From: Bacteroidota bacterium
GTDB taxonomy: Bacteria; Bacteroidota; Bacteroidia; M30B66
Length of the DNA stretch: 64,000 nt
Direction: 5' to 3'
Assembly: GCA_027483445.1 (NCBI GenBank)
Contig: JAIXUS010000042.1
Location: 186,001 to 250,000 of the forward strand
The notes under the pieces are model-generated. The model ran no database searches and was not told the DNA's origin. It was given only the letters and a program-made list of their open reading frames with translations. Positions 46,009 to 55,173 of the stretch are shown here, in pieces; the first letter of the stretch is position 1; every line of letters starts with the position of its first letter. The translations under genes were made by a program, and so were the position numbers.

Positions 46009-46650
46009 CTAAAACAGACTAAGCTGCTGCGATTTGAGCTTGAAGCTTTTCCGGTGTTCTGCCACATAGCCATAAGCCTCTATAGCCTTGCAGTGGGCAG
46101 CCGTTCCGTAGCCTTTGTTTTTATTCCAAGCGTAATGCGGGAATTGTTCATGGAGGTTTTCCATGATCAGGTCACGCTCTGTTTTCGCCAATACCGAAGC
46201 CGCAGCAATTGAAAGATGAAGGCCATCACCGCCAATTACCGTTCGGTATGGAATTCCCGGAAAGGGCTTAAATCGATTTCCATCAATCAGCAATACATCT
46301 ACACTTAGTTTAAGCTGTTGGATGGCCCTGTGCATGGCCAGATAAGTAGCCTGAAGAATATTGATTTGGTCGATCTCTTCGGCACTAGCCATGCCGATTC
46401 CATAGGCGAGTGCCTTCTCCAGAATAACAACCCTAAGTTCACCGCGGTGGGCCGCCGACATTTTCTTACTGTCGTTCAGTAAAGGATGATGAAAGTCGGG
46501 TGGAAGCATAACCGCAGCAGCAACAACAGGACCGGCCAAACAACCTCTGCCGGCCTCGTCTACTCCAGCCTCGCCAGCCTCTGCCGGATGCAAATTGAAA
46601 GTCGATTTCCGGGATGACATTTTGCCACAAATTTCATAAACTTGATGCAT
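46009..46650 (-). CDS. rnhB: Ribonuclease HII
   Basis: RNase HII, 213 residues from the ATG at 46650 or 203 from the ATG at 46620. It cuts RNA in RNA/DNA hybrids and single ribonucleotides in DNA. The active site is visible in AGVDEAGRGCLAGPV (DEAGRG motif), LIDGNRF and AASVLAKTERD. The longer start would overlap the start codon of the divergent secreted-protein gene (46649), which favours the ATG at 46620 or a shared promoter region. Confidence 0.93.
   Translation of the reverse strand: MHQVYEICGKMSSRKSTFNLHPAEAGEAGVDEAGRGCLAGPVVAAAVMLPPDFHHPLLNDSKKMSAAHRGELRVVILEKALAYGIGMASAEEIDQINILQATYLAMHRAIQQLKLSVDVLLIDGNRFKPFPGIPYRTVIGGDGLHLSIAAASVLAKTERDLIMENLHEQFPHYAWNKNKGYGTAAHCKAIEAYGYVAEHRKSFKLKSQQLSLF
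46637..46644 (+). promoter_or_regulatory. -7-like box directly before the secreted PKD protein gene
   Basis: TAAACTTG (7 of 8 matches to TAnnTTTG) is followed by ATGC and the ATG at 46649, again with 4-nt spacing. Confidence 0.35.
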
Positions 46651-48481
46651 GAAGCACTTCTACCTTCTCTTCTTTTTTCTTGGGATTTACACCTACGCCG
46701 CAAAAGCCCAATGCTCAGGCTGTTTGGTGAACGATGCCTGCACCGTTACGCCCATAGCGCCCACCCTCTGTCCAAGCACCTTGCCTGATGCCATCAGCGG
46801 ACAGTATTACGAAATGGACGTCACCTTCTTCATGCCCCAGCAATTTAATGACCCCGGAAGCGGATTTAACGTAACCCTCTCGTCGATTGTCATTAATGCC
46901 ATCAGCGGCTTGCCGCCCGGATTAGACGCCACTACAAACGACGCCGACAATATTTTCGAAATTACCGCCGACCCTGCCACACAGCGTGGATGCGTGCGCA
47001 TTTGCGGAACACCTACCGCCATTGGCTCCTATACCGTTTCGGTGAACATTACGGCCAATGTGAGCGCGCCCATTAGCACCACCGTTGCCCAGTCGTTTTC
47101 CCTTCCGATTTCCGTTACACCGGGCACTTCCGGAAATTCGGGCTTTAGCTTTAGTCCCGCCCAGGGCTGCGATTCGCTACAGGTCGAATTTCAGGCACTT
47201 ATTACTTCATCTGCTCAACCAGTTACCTACAGTTGGGATTTTGGAAATGGAACTACTTCCACCTCCGCATTGCCAGAAACACAATTTTATCTTCAACCCG
47301 ATACGTATACTGTACAGCTTCAAACCCAACTGCTCGATTATGTGGTGAACGCTGTAAGCTTTACTGTTACTGGGAATAATTGGTGTGGAGATATCGAAGA
47401 ACCCAACATTTTTGGCTGTATTGGCAGTCCAGATGTGTTTTACAACCTCACAGTTGGAGGAGCCACTACCACAGGTCCAACAACCAGTAATTCTACAAAC
47501 TATAACCACAATACTGCAAATGTCACAGTCTCAGGAACAGCCTTTAGTATTCAGTTTTATGATGAAGATACGGGCTTGTCTCAAAATGACGACCTCGGTA
47601 CAGCTGTCGTTCAAATTGACGGCCCCGGAACTTACCCATTTACCACCAGCAACGGCTTCGGAAATGTGACAGTTAATACCGTGGTAAGCCTGTCGTTTAC
47701 CCATACCGACACGGTGATTGTTCACCCTTCGCCGACCTCACCTGAGTTGTCGGCCTCGGCTTTATCGGTGTGCGAAGGCGACTCTATTGTATTGAGCCTT
47801 CCTGAATCGGCCTTTTACCAGTGGTACGACGAAACTGGTCTTATCAATGGCGAAAACAACGACAGCCTTTGGGTTTTCACCTCCGGCATTCGCTCTGCCG
47901 AAATCCGCAACGAAAGTGGATGCGCTGCATTTTCCGACACGCTCCAATTGAGCTTCCTCGATTTCCCTGAGCCGCCTTCTATCTTTTTTAACCCGATTGC
48001 TGAGCAGTTCATTTTTAATCCGGGCGCCGGCTACAATTGGGTTTGGATGCTCGATGGAGATACCCTTCAGGGCACAGACAACCTTAGTGCGTTAACACCC
48101 CTGGTTCCGGGAAATTACTCAGTTACCGTCGCTACCAATGGTACCAATTGCGCGTTGAGCTCGAACAGCCTTTTTTTCACCAATGCCTCCACAACGCATG
48201 CTCCCTTAACAGCAGGGCTGCGCATTTGGCCACAACCCTGGCAGGCCGGAAGTCTGAACGTTCAACTTCCTCAGAGTATGGAAGGGAAAACGGTCCAACT
48301 GCGTATCCTTGATTTATCGGGTAGGATGGCCTTCTCCGAAAACATCAAGCATGCAGCTGCATTGTTGACTTTAGATGGGCTTAACCTTGGGCAAGGGCTC
48401 TATTTCTTGAGCGTATCGACCACCGATACAGCGCTCATTCAGCGATTTGTCGTTTCCTCATCAGGATTTTCGAACAGGTAG
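46649..48481 (+). CDS. Secreted protein with PKD domain and T9SS C-terminal domain
   Basis: 610 residues with a signal peptide (MKHFYLLFFFLGIYTYAAKA). The N-terminal ~170 residues are a Cys-containing beta-rich region, possibly cadherin/Ig-like. A PKD domain follows (VTYSWDFGNGTTSTSALPET, ~residue 190), then Ig-like segments (SVCEGDSIVLSLPESAFYQW) and a type-A T9SS sorting domain (LRIWPQPWQAGSLNVQL to the end). No catalytic motif was seen, so it may be an adhesin or matrix protein. Its 3' end overlaps the convergent regulator gene by 43 bp. Confidence 0.8.
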   Translation: MKHFYLLFFFLGIYTYAAKAQCSGCLVNDACTVTPIAPTLCPSTLPDAISGQYYEMDVTFFMPQQFNDPGSGFNVTLSSIVINAISGLPPGLDATTNDADNIFEITADPATQRGCVRICGTPTAIGSYTVSVNITANVSAPISTTVAQSFSLPISVTPGTSGNSGFSFSPAQGCDSLQVEFQALITSSAQPVTYSWDFGNGTTSTSALPETQFYLQPDTYTVQLQTQLLDYVVNAVSFTVTGNNWCGDIEEPNIFGCIGSPDVFYNLTVGGATTTGPTTSNSTNYNHNTANVTVSGTAFSIQFYDEDTGLSQNDDLGTAVVQIDGPGTYPFTTSNGFGNVTVNTVVSLSFTHTDTVIVHPSPTSPELSASALSVCEGDSIVLSLPESAFYQWYDETGLINGENNDSLWVFTSGIRSAEIRNESGCAAFSDTLQLSFLDFPEPPSIFFNPIAEQFIFNPGAGYNWVWMLDGDTLQGTDNLSALTPLVPGNYSVTVATNGTNCALSSNSLFFTNASTTHAPLTAGLRIWPQPWQAGSLNVQLPQSMEGKTVQLRILDLSGRMAFSENIKHAAALLTLDGLNLGQGLYFLSVSTTDTALIQRFVVSSSGFSNR

Positions 48482-49170
48482 CCAACGCTCCGAACCGACT
48501 GAAAGTAGCGGGGCTCTTTGGGATTGGGCTCAAAGTATTTCCTGAAATTGAGAATGAAGTTGTCGATGGTTCTTGTGGATGGAAATATATCGTACCCCCA
48601 CACCTTTTCCAGAATAAGCTTTCGGGAAACTACTTCGCCTTTGCGCTCAATCAGCAGCTTTAGCAACTGGATTTCTTTTTTGGTTAAAGTGATATGCTCG
48701 CCCTGATGAGTGCTTACCCTGAACTGATTGAAAAAAACGGTGTTTCCCCCAAAGCTGTAGTGCTGGGCTTCCGGCTCCGGACTGGCCTTTTTACGGTCGA
48801 TTCCTCGTTTTATCAACGATTGCACGCGAAGCAAGAGTTCTTCTAAGTTAAAGGGCTTCGCCAGGTAGTCATCGGCGCCTAGCTTTAGCCCCTGAACACG
48901 ATCTCCACTGGCATTTTTGGCCGTTAGGAAAATAATGGGGACTTCCTGGTTTTCGAGCCTCACCGACTCACAAATCTCGAAGCCATCAATTTCAGGAAGC
49001 ATCACGTCGAGAATCAGTAAATCGAAACGCTCGTTTAACGCCCGATTTAGGGCCGTTTTGCCATCCTTCGCCGTAACCACCTGATAGCCCTCCAAATCGA
49101 GGTTTAAGGCTATCATGTCGCGAAGGCTTTCCTCATCTTCAGCCAATAGAATTCTGTAACTCATGCCCAT
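48439..49170 (-). CDS. OmpR/PhoB-family response regulator
   Basis: About 243 residues from the ATG at 49170 (MGMSYRILLAEDEESL); an ATG at 49164 is equally possible. The receiver domain has the acid cluster EDEE, phospho-acceptor Asp in LLILDVMLPEIDG and Lys in YLAKPFN. The C-terminal winged helix ends RYFQSVRSVGYLF. No histidine kinase gene is adjacent, so it looks like an orphan regulator. It is flanked by two T9SS cargo genes; any regulatory link with them is speculation. Confidence 0.9.
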   Translation of the reverse strand: MGMSYRILLAEDEESLRDMIALNLDLEGYQVVTAKDGKTALNRALNERFDLLILDVMLPEIDGFEICESVRLENQEVPIIFLTAKNASGDRVQGLKLGADDYLAKPFNLEELLLRVQSLIKRGIDRKKASPEPEAQHYSFGGNTVFFNQFRVSTHQGEHITLTKKEIQLLKLLIERKGEVVSRKLILEKVWGYDIFPSTRTIDNFILNFRKYFEPNPKEPRYFQSVRSVGYLFENPDEETTNR

Positions 49171-49250
49171 GTTTGATGCGAAAGTAAAAAGGCTTTTGTA
49201 CGAATGTTCAGTTTTTCTTGAAATTCCACCCAAGCACATGGCGAACCGAA

Positions 49251-49258
49251 TACATTTG
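49251..49258 (+). promoter_or_regulatory. -7 box upstream of the M43 protease gene
   Basis: TACATTTG matches TAnnTTTG, 14 nt before the ATG at 49273. The nearest TTG is 30 nt upstream, too far for a good -33 element. Confidence 0.4.
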
Positions 49259-49272
49259 TATTTCGTATAGCA

Positions 49273-51078
49273 ATGCCGAACATCACACAAAACACCATGC
49301 GTAACCGTTTTCTACTATTGTTTCTATTTGGTTTTCAGGCTCTTATGGCTCAGCGGAATTGTGGAACTATGGACTATCTCCGCGATCGTCTTCAGGCCGA
49401 CCCAGGCCTGGCCAAGCGACTGGAGCAAATGAATTTAGAGCTGGAACAACGGCCTTATGACGCGCAAACAAAGTCGGGCCGTTCGGTAATTCGCATTCCG
49501 GTTGTAGTGCATGTGGTTTACAATTCAAGCAACGAAAACATCTCCGATGCCCAAATTCAGTCACAAATTGATGTGCTGAATCAGGATTACCGAAAACTGA
49601 ACACCGATGTTTCTCAGGCGCCCTCAATCTATCAGTCGTTGGCTGCCGATTGCGAAATTGAGTTTTGTTTGGCCAGCCGCGATCCATCCGGACAGGCCAC
49701 AACAGGCATTACCCGCACCCAAACCAACGTTACATCCTTTGGCATTGGCGATGGCGTAAAGCGTAGCTCAACCGGAGGTAAAGATGCCTGGCCAACCGAC
49801 AAATACCTCAATATTTGGGTGTGCGACATTTCTAATGGCCTGCTCGGCTTCGCCACATTGCCCGGAACGGTCGTACCCGAAGTAGATGGAGTAGTTGTGA
49901 GCTTCCGTTATTTCGGAACCATCGGAACTGCACAGGCTCCCTACAACAAAGGCCGCACTGCAACTCATGAAGTGGGTCACTGGTTAAATTTGCTCCACAT
50001 CTGGGGCGACGATGATGGCGCTCCAGACCCTTGCTCAGGAACCGATCAGGTAAGCGATACGCCCAATCAGGAGGGCCCCAATTTCGGTTGTCCGTCTTTC
50101 CCCCAGCCATCATGCAGCAATCAGGGCGACATGACCATGAACTACATGGATTACACCAACGACGCCTGCATGTATATGTTTACCCAGGGGCAGAAAAGCC
50201 GAATGCAAAATGCCATCCAGCAGCTGCGTCCCGGCTTGCTTTCATCGGCCGGCTGCCAGTTGCCCTTGCCCTCCGAATGCGATACGCTCAACAATATTAC
50301 CGGTGGCGATGGTCTGGTCTTTTACTTCGCCTCCGAAATTGTACCCAATTCAAGTGGCTACCTTACCGGCACCAATAGCGAGGGCTACCGCGCGTTTGCC
50401 GAACGTTTCGAAAGCGCCGAACCTCAAATTATCAATGGAATCCGATTCGATTTTGCAGCCTCAGAGTCGCAAAGCGCCAATGAACTGCTGGCCATTAATG
50501 TTTGGGACGATAGCGGACCGAATGGCGCTCCCGGAACGGTGTTGGCAAGCACCACCATTCCATTGCAATCGATTGCCGCCAATGTGGCCAACTTCCAGTT
50601 TACCGATGTGTTTTTCCCCACGCCACCACTCGTTGAAGGCGTTTATTACTGTGGGTTTAATGTGAGTCCGGTAAGCACAGATACCATTGCAGTATACAGT
50701 AACCAATTCGACGAAGTGAACGTCAATACCGCATGGCTGCGCACAAGCACCAATACCTGGCTTCCGTTTAACGAAGTGCCTTTTTTCGAATTAGGCCTTT
50801 CATTGTCTATCCAGCCTGTGCAATGCATTCCGGTATCGGTTGAGGATGTCGCAAAAACCGACGATTGGATGGTCTTCCCCAATCCCGCATCCGACGTTTT
50901 TCAAATTCGCGGATTACAGCCGGGTGAGCATTGGATGCTAATCTCTATCGACGGTCGCATCCTTGGCAGCGGAACGGACAGTTCAATATCGGTAACGCAT
51001 CTTGCCGAAGGCTTGTATTTCCTCGTTCTCCAGGGGCGCGATAAACAACAGAGCCGACGCATTGCTGTGAGTCGCTAA
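49273..51078 (+). CDS. Secreted M43 (pappalysin-type) metalloprotease with T9SS domain, paralogue 1
   Basis: 601 residues from the ATG at 49273; an ATG at 49297 is also possible. A signal peptide (RFLLLFLFGFQALMA) precedes a propeptide-like region. The zinc motif HEVGHWLNLLHIWG starts at His232 and the metzincin Met-turn region NYMDYTNDACMYMFT follows, as in peptidase family M43. A beta-rich domain (~340-515) is followed by a T9SS sorting domain (VFPNPASDVFQI to the end). It shares its first half with the gene at 55174-57282. Confidence 0.9.
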   Translation: MPNITQNTMRNRFLLLFLFGFQALMAQRNCGTMDYLRDRLQADPGLAKRLEQMNLELEQRPYDAQTKSGRSVIRIPVVVHVVYNSSNENISDAQIQSQIDVLNQDYRKLNTDVSQAPSIYQSLAADCEIEFCLASRDPSGQATTGITRTQTNVTSFGIGDGVKRSSTGGKDAWPTDKYLNIWVCDISNGLLGFATLPGTVVPEVDGVVVSFRYFGTIGTAQAPYNKGRTATHEVGHWLNLLHIWGDDDGAPDPCSGTDQVSDTPNQEGPNFGCPSFPQPSCSNQGDMTMNYMDYTNDACMYMFTQGQKSRMQNAIQQLRPGLLSSAGCQLPLPSECDTLNNITGGDGLVFYFASEIVPNSSGYLTGTNSEGYRAFAERFESAEPQIINGIRFDFAASESQSANELLAINVWDDSGPNGAPGTVLASTTIPLQSIAANVANFQFTDVFFPTPPLVEGVYYCGFNVSPVSTDTIAVYSNQFDEVNVNTAWLRTSTNTWLPFNEVPFFELGLSLSIQPVQCIPVSVEDVAKTDDWMVFPNPASDVFQIRGLQPGEHWMLISIDGRILGSGTDSSISVTHLAEGLYFLVLQGRDKQQSRRIAVSR

Positions 51079-51140
51079 GCCACAGCCCCTCCAGATTCTG
51101 GTATCAAGTTCGCAACAGGCATTGGGGCCTCGCTTTTTGG

Positions 51141-51334
51141 GGCGCCTGCCTCGCTCGGCATTACGGTTTACTGAGGCTGCATCGCCGGGCACCGCGTGTT
51201 TCGCTGCTACTCCGCAAAACAGAGCCGCCATCTCACGGCTTTTCTGCTCACGCTCACCTACACACACGCTCTTCGCTCGCTACCACTCTCACGCTCACTC
51301 TGTTTTGCGGGGTATTCGCTACACCCGCTGTCGC
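51141..51334 (+). repeat. Dispersed foldback repeat, copy B
   Basis: 194 bp, 62 bp past the M43 protease stop. Its arms TACTCCGCAAAACAGAG (51208-51224) and CTCTGTTTTGCGGGGTA (51298-51314) pair over all 17 positions, with one G-T pair. The 73-nt loop is rich in CTC/CAC. The rest of the ~450-bp gap before mqnE holds only a -7 box (51499-51506); I see nothing else in it. Confidence 0.88.
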
Positions 51335-51498
51335 TAAATTTTACACATTCGACTTGGCTAAATGAAGTGGTTTGGATGAGTTTCGTCACCTACCCCCCAA
51401 AAACCGTTTTTCCATAGAGTATCGTCTTTCTCTCGTGGAAGAGATCAGAGTAAGGTAACATTTCCCAATGCGTCGAACCTCCGGCCACTGACCTTGTT

Positions 51499-51506
51499 TA
51501 CCTTTG
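51499..51506 (+). promoter_or_regulatory. -7 box upstream of mqnE
   Basis: TACCTTTG matches TAnnTTTG and lies 24 nt before the mqnE ATG. It overlaps an in-frame TTG, which rules that TTG out as the start codon if this promoter is used. Confidence 0.45.
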
Positions 51507-51530
51507 CGGTTCTATTCAATTCGCATTACC

Positions 51531-52676
51531 ATGGAGTTAATCCTGAAAAGCGTTGCCGACAAGCAACTGATTCACATCGCCGAGAAAGCCCTTGCCGGCG
51601 AACGCATCAGCCCCGAAGAAGGCGAATACCTTTATCTTCAGGGCGAACTTGGGTTTCTAGGACTGCTTGCTGATGCCATCCGCGAACAGCGCCATGGTAA
51701 AGTCACATACTTCAACCGCAATTTTCACATCGAACCCACCAATATCTGTGTGTTCGATTGTAAATTCTGCTCTTATTCGCGCCTCCTCAAACACCGCAAC
51801 GAAGGTTGGGAGCTTTCAGAAGAGCAAATTCTCGAGATTGTCCGTTCTTACGTGGGCAAACCGGTTACTGAAGTGCATATTGTGGGCGGCGTTCATCCCA
51901 AAATGGGACTGATGTATTTCGCCAACCTGATTAAAAAGGTAAAAGAAATCCTTCCCAATATTCATGTGAAAGCCTTCACCGCTGTTGAGCTCGAATACAT
52001 GTGTCGCAAGGCCGGCGTTTCATACGCCGAAGGGCTTCAAATTCTCAAAGATCATGGTCAGGACTCTCTGCCCGGTGGTGGCGCTGAGATTTTTGATGAG
52101 GAAATCAGAGCACAAATTGCCGGCGATAAATGCACCTCTGCACAATGGCTCGAAATGCACCGAACAGCCCATCAACTCGGAATGCCTTCCAATGCCACAA
52201 TGCTTTACGGCCACGTAGAGTCGTATGCCCATCGCATCGATCACTTGGAGCGTTTGCGCTCACTACAGGATGAAACCGGTGGCTTCAACACCTTTATTCC
52301 TCTCAAGTTCCGAAACAAAGACAACCAAATGAGCCACATTCCGGAAGTGAGCGTTATTGAAGACTTGCGTAATTACGCTGTGGCGCGCATCTATATGGAC
52401 AATTTCCCGCATATCAAGGCTTATTGGCCGATGATTGGCCGTTCGGTTGCGCAACTTTCACTCTCCTTTGGTGTGAACGATATTGATGGAACCATCGATG
52501 ATTCTACCAAAATTTACTCAATGGCCGGCTCTGAGGAGCAGAACCCTTCGCTGAACACTGCCCAATTGGTGGCCTTGATTCAGGGTGCAGGTAAAATTCC
52601 GGTTGAGCGCGACACCCTGTATTCGGTAATTCGCAACTACAACGAGCAGCCGCTGCAGGCAGAGGAACTGGTTTAG
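51531..52676 (+). CDS. mqnE: Aminofutalosine synthase MqnE (radical SAM)
   Basis: 381 residues from the ATG at 51531. MqnE joins SAM-derived adenosine to 3-(1-carboxyvinyloxy)benzoate, giving aminofutalosine in the futalosine pathway to menaquinone. The radical SAM cluster motif is CVFDCKFC (Cys73, Cys77, Cys80), preceded by NRNFHIEPTNI. VGGVHPKMGL and DSLPGGGAEIF are typical of the MqnE/MqnC group. The closest alternative is MqnC, but the N-terminal region and TAVELEYMCRKAG favour MqnE. Other mqn genes, apart from the probable mqnP at 30 kb, are outside the window. Confidence 0.9.
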   Translation: MELILKSVADKQLIHIAEKALAGERISPEEGEYLYLQGELGFLGLLADAIREQRHGKVTYFNRNFHIEPTNICVFDCKFCSYSRLLKHRNEGWELSEEQILEIVRSYVGKPVTEVHIVGGVHPKMGLMYFANLIKKVKEILPNIHVKAFTAVELEYMCRKAGVSYAEGLQILKDHGQDSLPGGGAEIFDEEIRAQIAGDKCTSAQWLEMHRTAHQLGMPSNATMLYGHVESYAHRIDHLERLRSLQDETGGFNTFIPLKFRNKDNQMSHIPEVSVIEDLRNYAVARIYMDNFPHIKAYWPMIGRSVAQLSLSFGVNDIDGTIDDSTKIYSMAGSEEQNPSLNTAQLVALIQGAGKIPVERDTLYSVIRNYNEQPLQAEELV

Positions 52677-52750
52677 CGCTACTTTTTGCCACTAAACCCG
52701 GAATGTTTCCTGTTTTTCCGGGAAATCAAAATTGCCCTTACCTTCGCACC

Positions 52751-53266
52751 ATGCTGCAATCTATCATTCAGGGAGCCGAAGGAGCCAAATCCTTCGAAAT
52801 TGAGTTTCAAAATGGTAATGCCGGAGGAACACTAAACGGAAAACCTTTTCAGTGGGACGTACTCCAAATGGGACCATCCACATGGCATGTATTATTGAAT
52901 GAGGTCTCTTACACCATCGTTTTAGATGCTCACGATACAGATAATCACGCGTATACCTTGAGCGTCAATGGTAAGCAGGTGATCGTTTCGACGCTCGATA
53001 AAATGCAACTGCTGCTCAAGTCGATGGGGATTGATCACACTGCAAGCGCGAAGTTAAACGAAGTGAAAGCACCCATGCCCGGTTTGGTATTGCGAATCGA
53101 AGTAGAGGAGGGGCAGGCTGTTCATAAAGGCGACAATCTGCTGGTGCTCGAAGCCATGAAAATGGAGAATATGATTAAAGCGCCAGGCGATGCCATAATT
53201 GGTAAAATTCGCGTAAACCCCGGCGTGGCAGTTGAAAAGAACCAGGTGTTGATTCAATTCTCCTGA
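52751..53266 (+). CDS. Biotin carboxyl carrier protein
   Basis: 171 residues from the ATG at 52751; an ATG at 52703 is possible but a TACCTTCG box lies 4 nt before 52751. The C-terminal biotinyl domain (about 100-171) has the LEAMKMEN motif with the biotin-accepting Lys137. The N-terminal ~95 residues resemble the linker domain of acyl-CoA carboxylase alpha subunits. It probably serves an acetyl- or propionyl-CoA carboxylase encoded elsewhere. It is convergent with pheS. Confidence 0.87.
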   Translation: MLQSIIQGAEGAKSFEIEFQNGNAGGTLNGKPFQWDVLQMGPSTWHVLLNEVSYTIVLDAHDTDNHAYTLSVNGKQVIVSTLDKMQLLLKSMGIDHTASAKLNEVKAPMPGLVLRIEVEEGQAVHKGDNLLVLEAMKMENMIKAPGDAIIGKIRVNPGVAVEKNQVLIQFS

Positions 53267-53275
53267 TCTTTTGGC

Positions 53276-54298
53276 CTACTTCTCGAGGCTGAATTGCTTC
53301 AAGAAGCGTACGTCGTTTTGAGAGAAAAGCCGCAAATCCTTCACCTGATATTTAAGGATGGCAATGCGTTCTATACCCATGCCCAAGGCAAAGCCAGAGT
53401 ATTCTTCAGGATCAATATTGCAGTTTTTTAGCACGTTGGGATGCACCATGCCGCAGCCTAAAATCTCCACCCAGCCCGAATACTTGCAAATTCCGCAGCC
53501 TTTGCCTCCGCAAACAGTGCATGAAATATCCATTTCGGCCGAAGGCTCCGTAAACGGAAAATATGAAGGACGAAGACGAATCTTTGTGTCTGCCCCGAAG
53601 AGTTCCTGTGCAAAATGCAACAAGGTCTGCTTAAGGTCGGCAAACGACACATTCTTGCCAACGTACAAGGCTTCTACCTGATGAAAGAAACAATGTGCCC
53701 GGGCCGAAATTGCCTCGTTTCGGTACACACGACCGGGCATAATCATCCGAAAGGGCGGATGGCCTTTTTCCATCATACGGATTTGTACCGAAGAAGTATG
53801 GGTGCGTAAGGCCAAGCCTTTCTCCGAACGAACGAAAAAGGTGTCCTGCATGTCGCGCGCCGGGTGATCTTCCGGGAAGTTTAGGGCCCCGAAGTTGTGC
53901 CAATCGTCTTCAATTTCAGGACCTTCGGCTACCGTGAATCCCAATCGGGCGAATACCTCCCGAATTTCGTTGGCCACCAGTGAGAGTGGATGTCTGTTCC
54001 CCGGGAATGAAGGATACCCGGGCATCGAAGCATCAAAACCACTTGAGGCTCCTCCTTCTTCCTCCGCTTTTTCTTTGGCTTCCTTCCAAAGGCTTTCGGC
54101 TTGCTGCTTCAGGTTGTTGAGCAATTGGCCAATCTCTTTGCGCTGCTCGGGGGCTACCTCCCGAAACCGCTCGAACAAACGGGTTATCTGTCCTTTCTTA
54201 CTGAGATAGGTCTGGCGAAATTGTTCCGCAGCCTCTGCACCGGATATTTGGAGCGCTGAAAGCGCTGCGCTGATGGCCTGAATGTCGTCGTGAAGCAT
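53276..54298 (-). CDS. pheS: Phenylalanyl-tRNA synthetase alpha subunit
   Basis: PheS, 340 residues from the ATG at 54298 (MLHDDIQAISAALSAL). It has an N-terminal coiled coil and a class II catalytic core, with RTHTSSVQIRMM (motif 2 region), FFHQVEALYVG and GMGIERIAILKY (motif 3). A Cys-rich insert (CTVCGGKGCGICKYSGW) before motif 3 might bind a metal, and is common in Bacteroidota PheS. The frame stays open upstream, but a TATCTTTG box 13 nt before 54298 supports this start. Its partner pheT is ~28 kb away. Confidence 0.95.
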   Translation of the reverse strand: MLHDDIQAISAALSALQISGAEAAEQFRQTYLSKKGQITRLFERFREVAPEQRKEIGQLLNNLKQQAESLWKEAKEKAEEEGGASSGFDASMPGYPSFPGNRHPLSLVANEIREVFARLGFTVAEGPEIEDDWHNFGALNFPEDHPARDMQDTFFVRSEKGLALRTHTSSVQIRMMEKGHPPFRMIMPGRVYRNEAISARAHCFFHQVEALYVGKNVSFADLKQTLLHFAQELFGADTKIRLRPSYFPFTEPSAEMDISCTVCGGKGCGICKYSGWVEILGCGMVHPNVLKNCNIDPEEYSGFALGMGIERIAILKYQVKDLRLFSQNDVRFLKQFSLEK

Positions 54299-54311
54299 AA
54301 TTCTAGGTTGG

Positions 54312-54319
54312 CAAAGATA
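54312..54319 (-). promoter_or_regulatory. -7 box upstream of pheS
   Basis: On the minus strand TATCTTTG matches TAnnTTTG exactly, 13 nt before the pheS ATG. Confidence 0.45.
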
Positions 54320-54374
54320 GAACGAAGCGGCCGAATCCGGATGAAACATTCTACGCTCATTTTCGTTATGGTCT

Positions 54375-54402
54375 TTGGATATCGAAGAATTTTCTACTTT
54401 TG
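54375..54402 (+). promoter_or_regulatory. Promoter for the small lipoprotein gene
   Basis: TTG (54375-54377), a 17-nt spacer and TACTTTTG (54395-54402) fit the Bacteroidota consensus. The leader to the ATG at 54437 is about 30 nt. Confidence 0.65.
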
Positions 54403-54436
54403 ACAATTAACCATTTTCACGTACCCACACTACACC

Positions 54437-54799
54437 ATGAAAACGCTTGTTTGGTCGGCCTTAGTTTTTTCTGTACTGACCTCCTTTTCCTGCAAAAGTG
54501 AAGATCAAACCTGTACCGCTGTGATTCAGGTTGTACGTGCCAGCGGTGGCGTGGCCACTTCTGCAAAGGTCCGCCTAACTTCTCGCGAGGCACTCACCTC
54601 CGGCGATGGAGAAATTGCTGATTATTTGGCCAATGAAGCCAATACCAAGCTTACAGACGGAAGTGGTACAGCCACATTTACATTTGCAAATCCAGCGATT
54701 CTAGATGTGGAAGTAAGTCACATTTCCTTTGGTTCGGCCAACGATCTCATCAAATTAGAGCCCGGTGAAACCGTTACCAAAACAATTACCCTTCAGTAA
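54437..54799 (+). CDS. Small lipoprotein, unknown function
   Basis: 120 residues with a lipoprotein signal peptide and lipobox SFSC (Cys19). The mature part looks like one beta-sandwich domain similar to a carboxypeptidase regulatory/CNA-B type fold (VRASGGVATSAKVRLTS, DGSGTATFTF, EPGETVTKTITL). It probably sits in the outer membrane. It overlaps the convergent neighbour by 7 bp and has its own promoter. Confidence 0.7.
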   Translation: MKTLVWSALVFSVLTSFSCKSEDQTCTAVIQVVRASGGVATSAKVRLTSREALTSGDGEIADYLANEANTKLTDGSGTATFTFANPAILDVEVSHISFGSANDLIKLEPGETVTKTITLQ

Positions 54800-55170
54800 T
54801 TGTAATATTCAGTAAAGTAATCCAATAACGATTGTTTGAGCAGGAAGGCCTGCTGTCCCGGTTTTAAGGGCGGCAGGCTTTCTTCTAATGTCCAGTGTGG
54901 GTAACCCTCTTCATCGGTTCCCTCAAAGCGATAGTATCCGTAAGGTTCTAATAAGGTGCAGATGGCAATATGCAACACCTCAAGCTTTTGGTCCTTATTG
55001 AACTTTTTGTACCCTTTGCCCAATTCCTGAACACCTACAAGCATAAGCACGCCCTGAAGATCGAGCCCATCGCCGAATTGCGATTCGAGATGAGCGATCA
55101 GCTTCTTCCAGCGGCCTTCCAGTTCCTTTAAACTGGAAGGGTCTTCTGTAAATCTCTGGTCAACATCCAT
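54793..55170 (-). CDS. Conserved hypothetical protein
   Basis: 125 residues, soluble and mostly helical, with no signal peptide. Notable stretches are LDLQGVLMLVGVQELGKGYK and YRFEGTDEEGYPHWTLEE. I have seen such proteins only as uncharacterised Bacteroidota proteins and cannot assign a function. It begins 3 bp after the M43 protease stop, so it is likely co-transcribed with it. Confidence 0.65.
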   Translation of the reverse strand: MDVDQRFTEDPSSLKELEGRWKKLIAHLESQFGDGLDLQGVLMLVGVQELGKGYKKFNKDQKLEVLHIAICTLLEPYGYYRFEGTDEEGYPHWTLEESLPPLKPGQQAFLLKQSLLDYFTEYYNY

Positions 55171-55173
55171 TAT

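Noticed and set aside
51122-51417. Open frames inside repeat copy B
   Set aside because: Low-complexity Ser/His/Arg/Leu peptides read from the CTC/CAC-rich loop. The foldback structure explains the conservation better than coding.
52697-52731. CCCGGAA/TTCCGGG hairpin before the biotin carrier gene as a terminator
   Set aside because: No T-run follows on the plus strand, and on the minus strand only TTT follows; it may be a chance palindrome.
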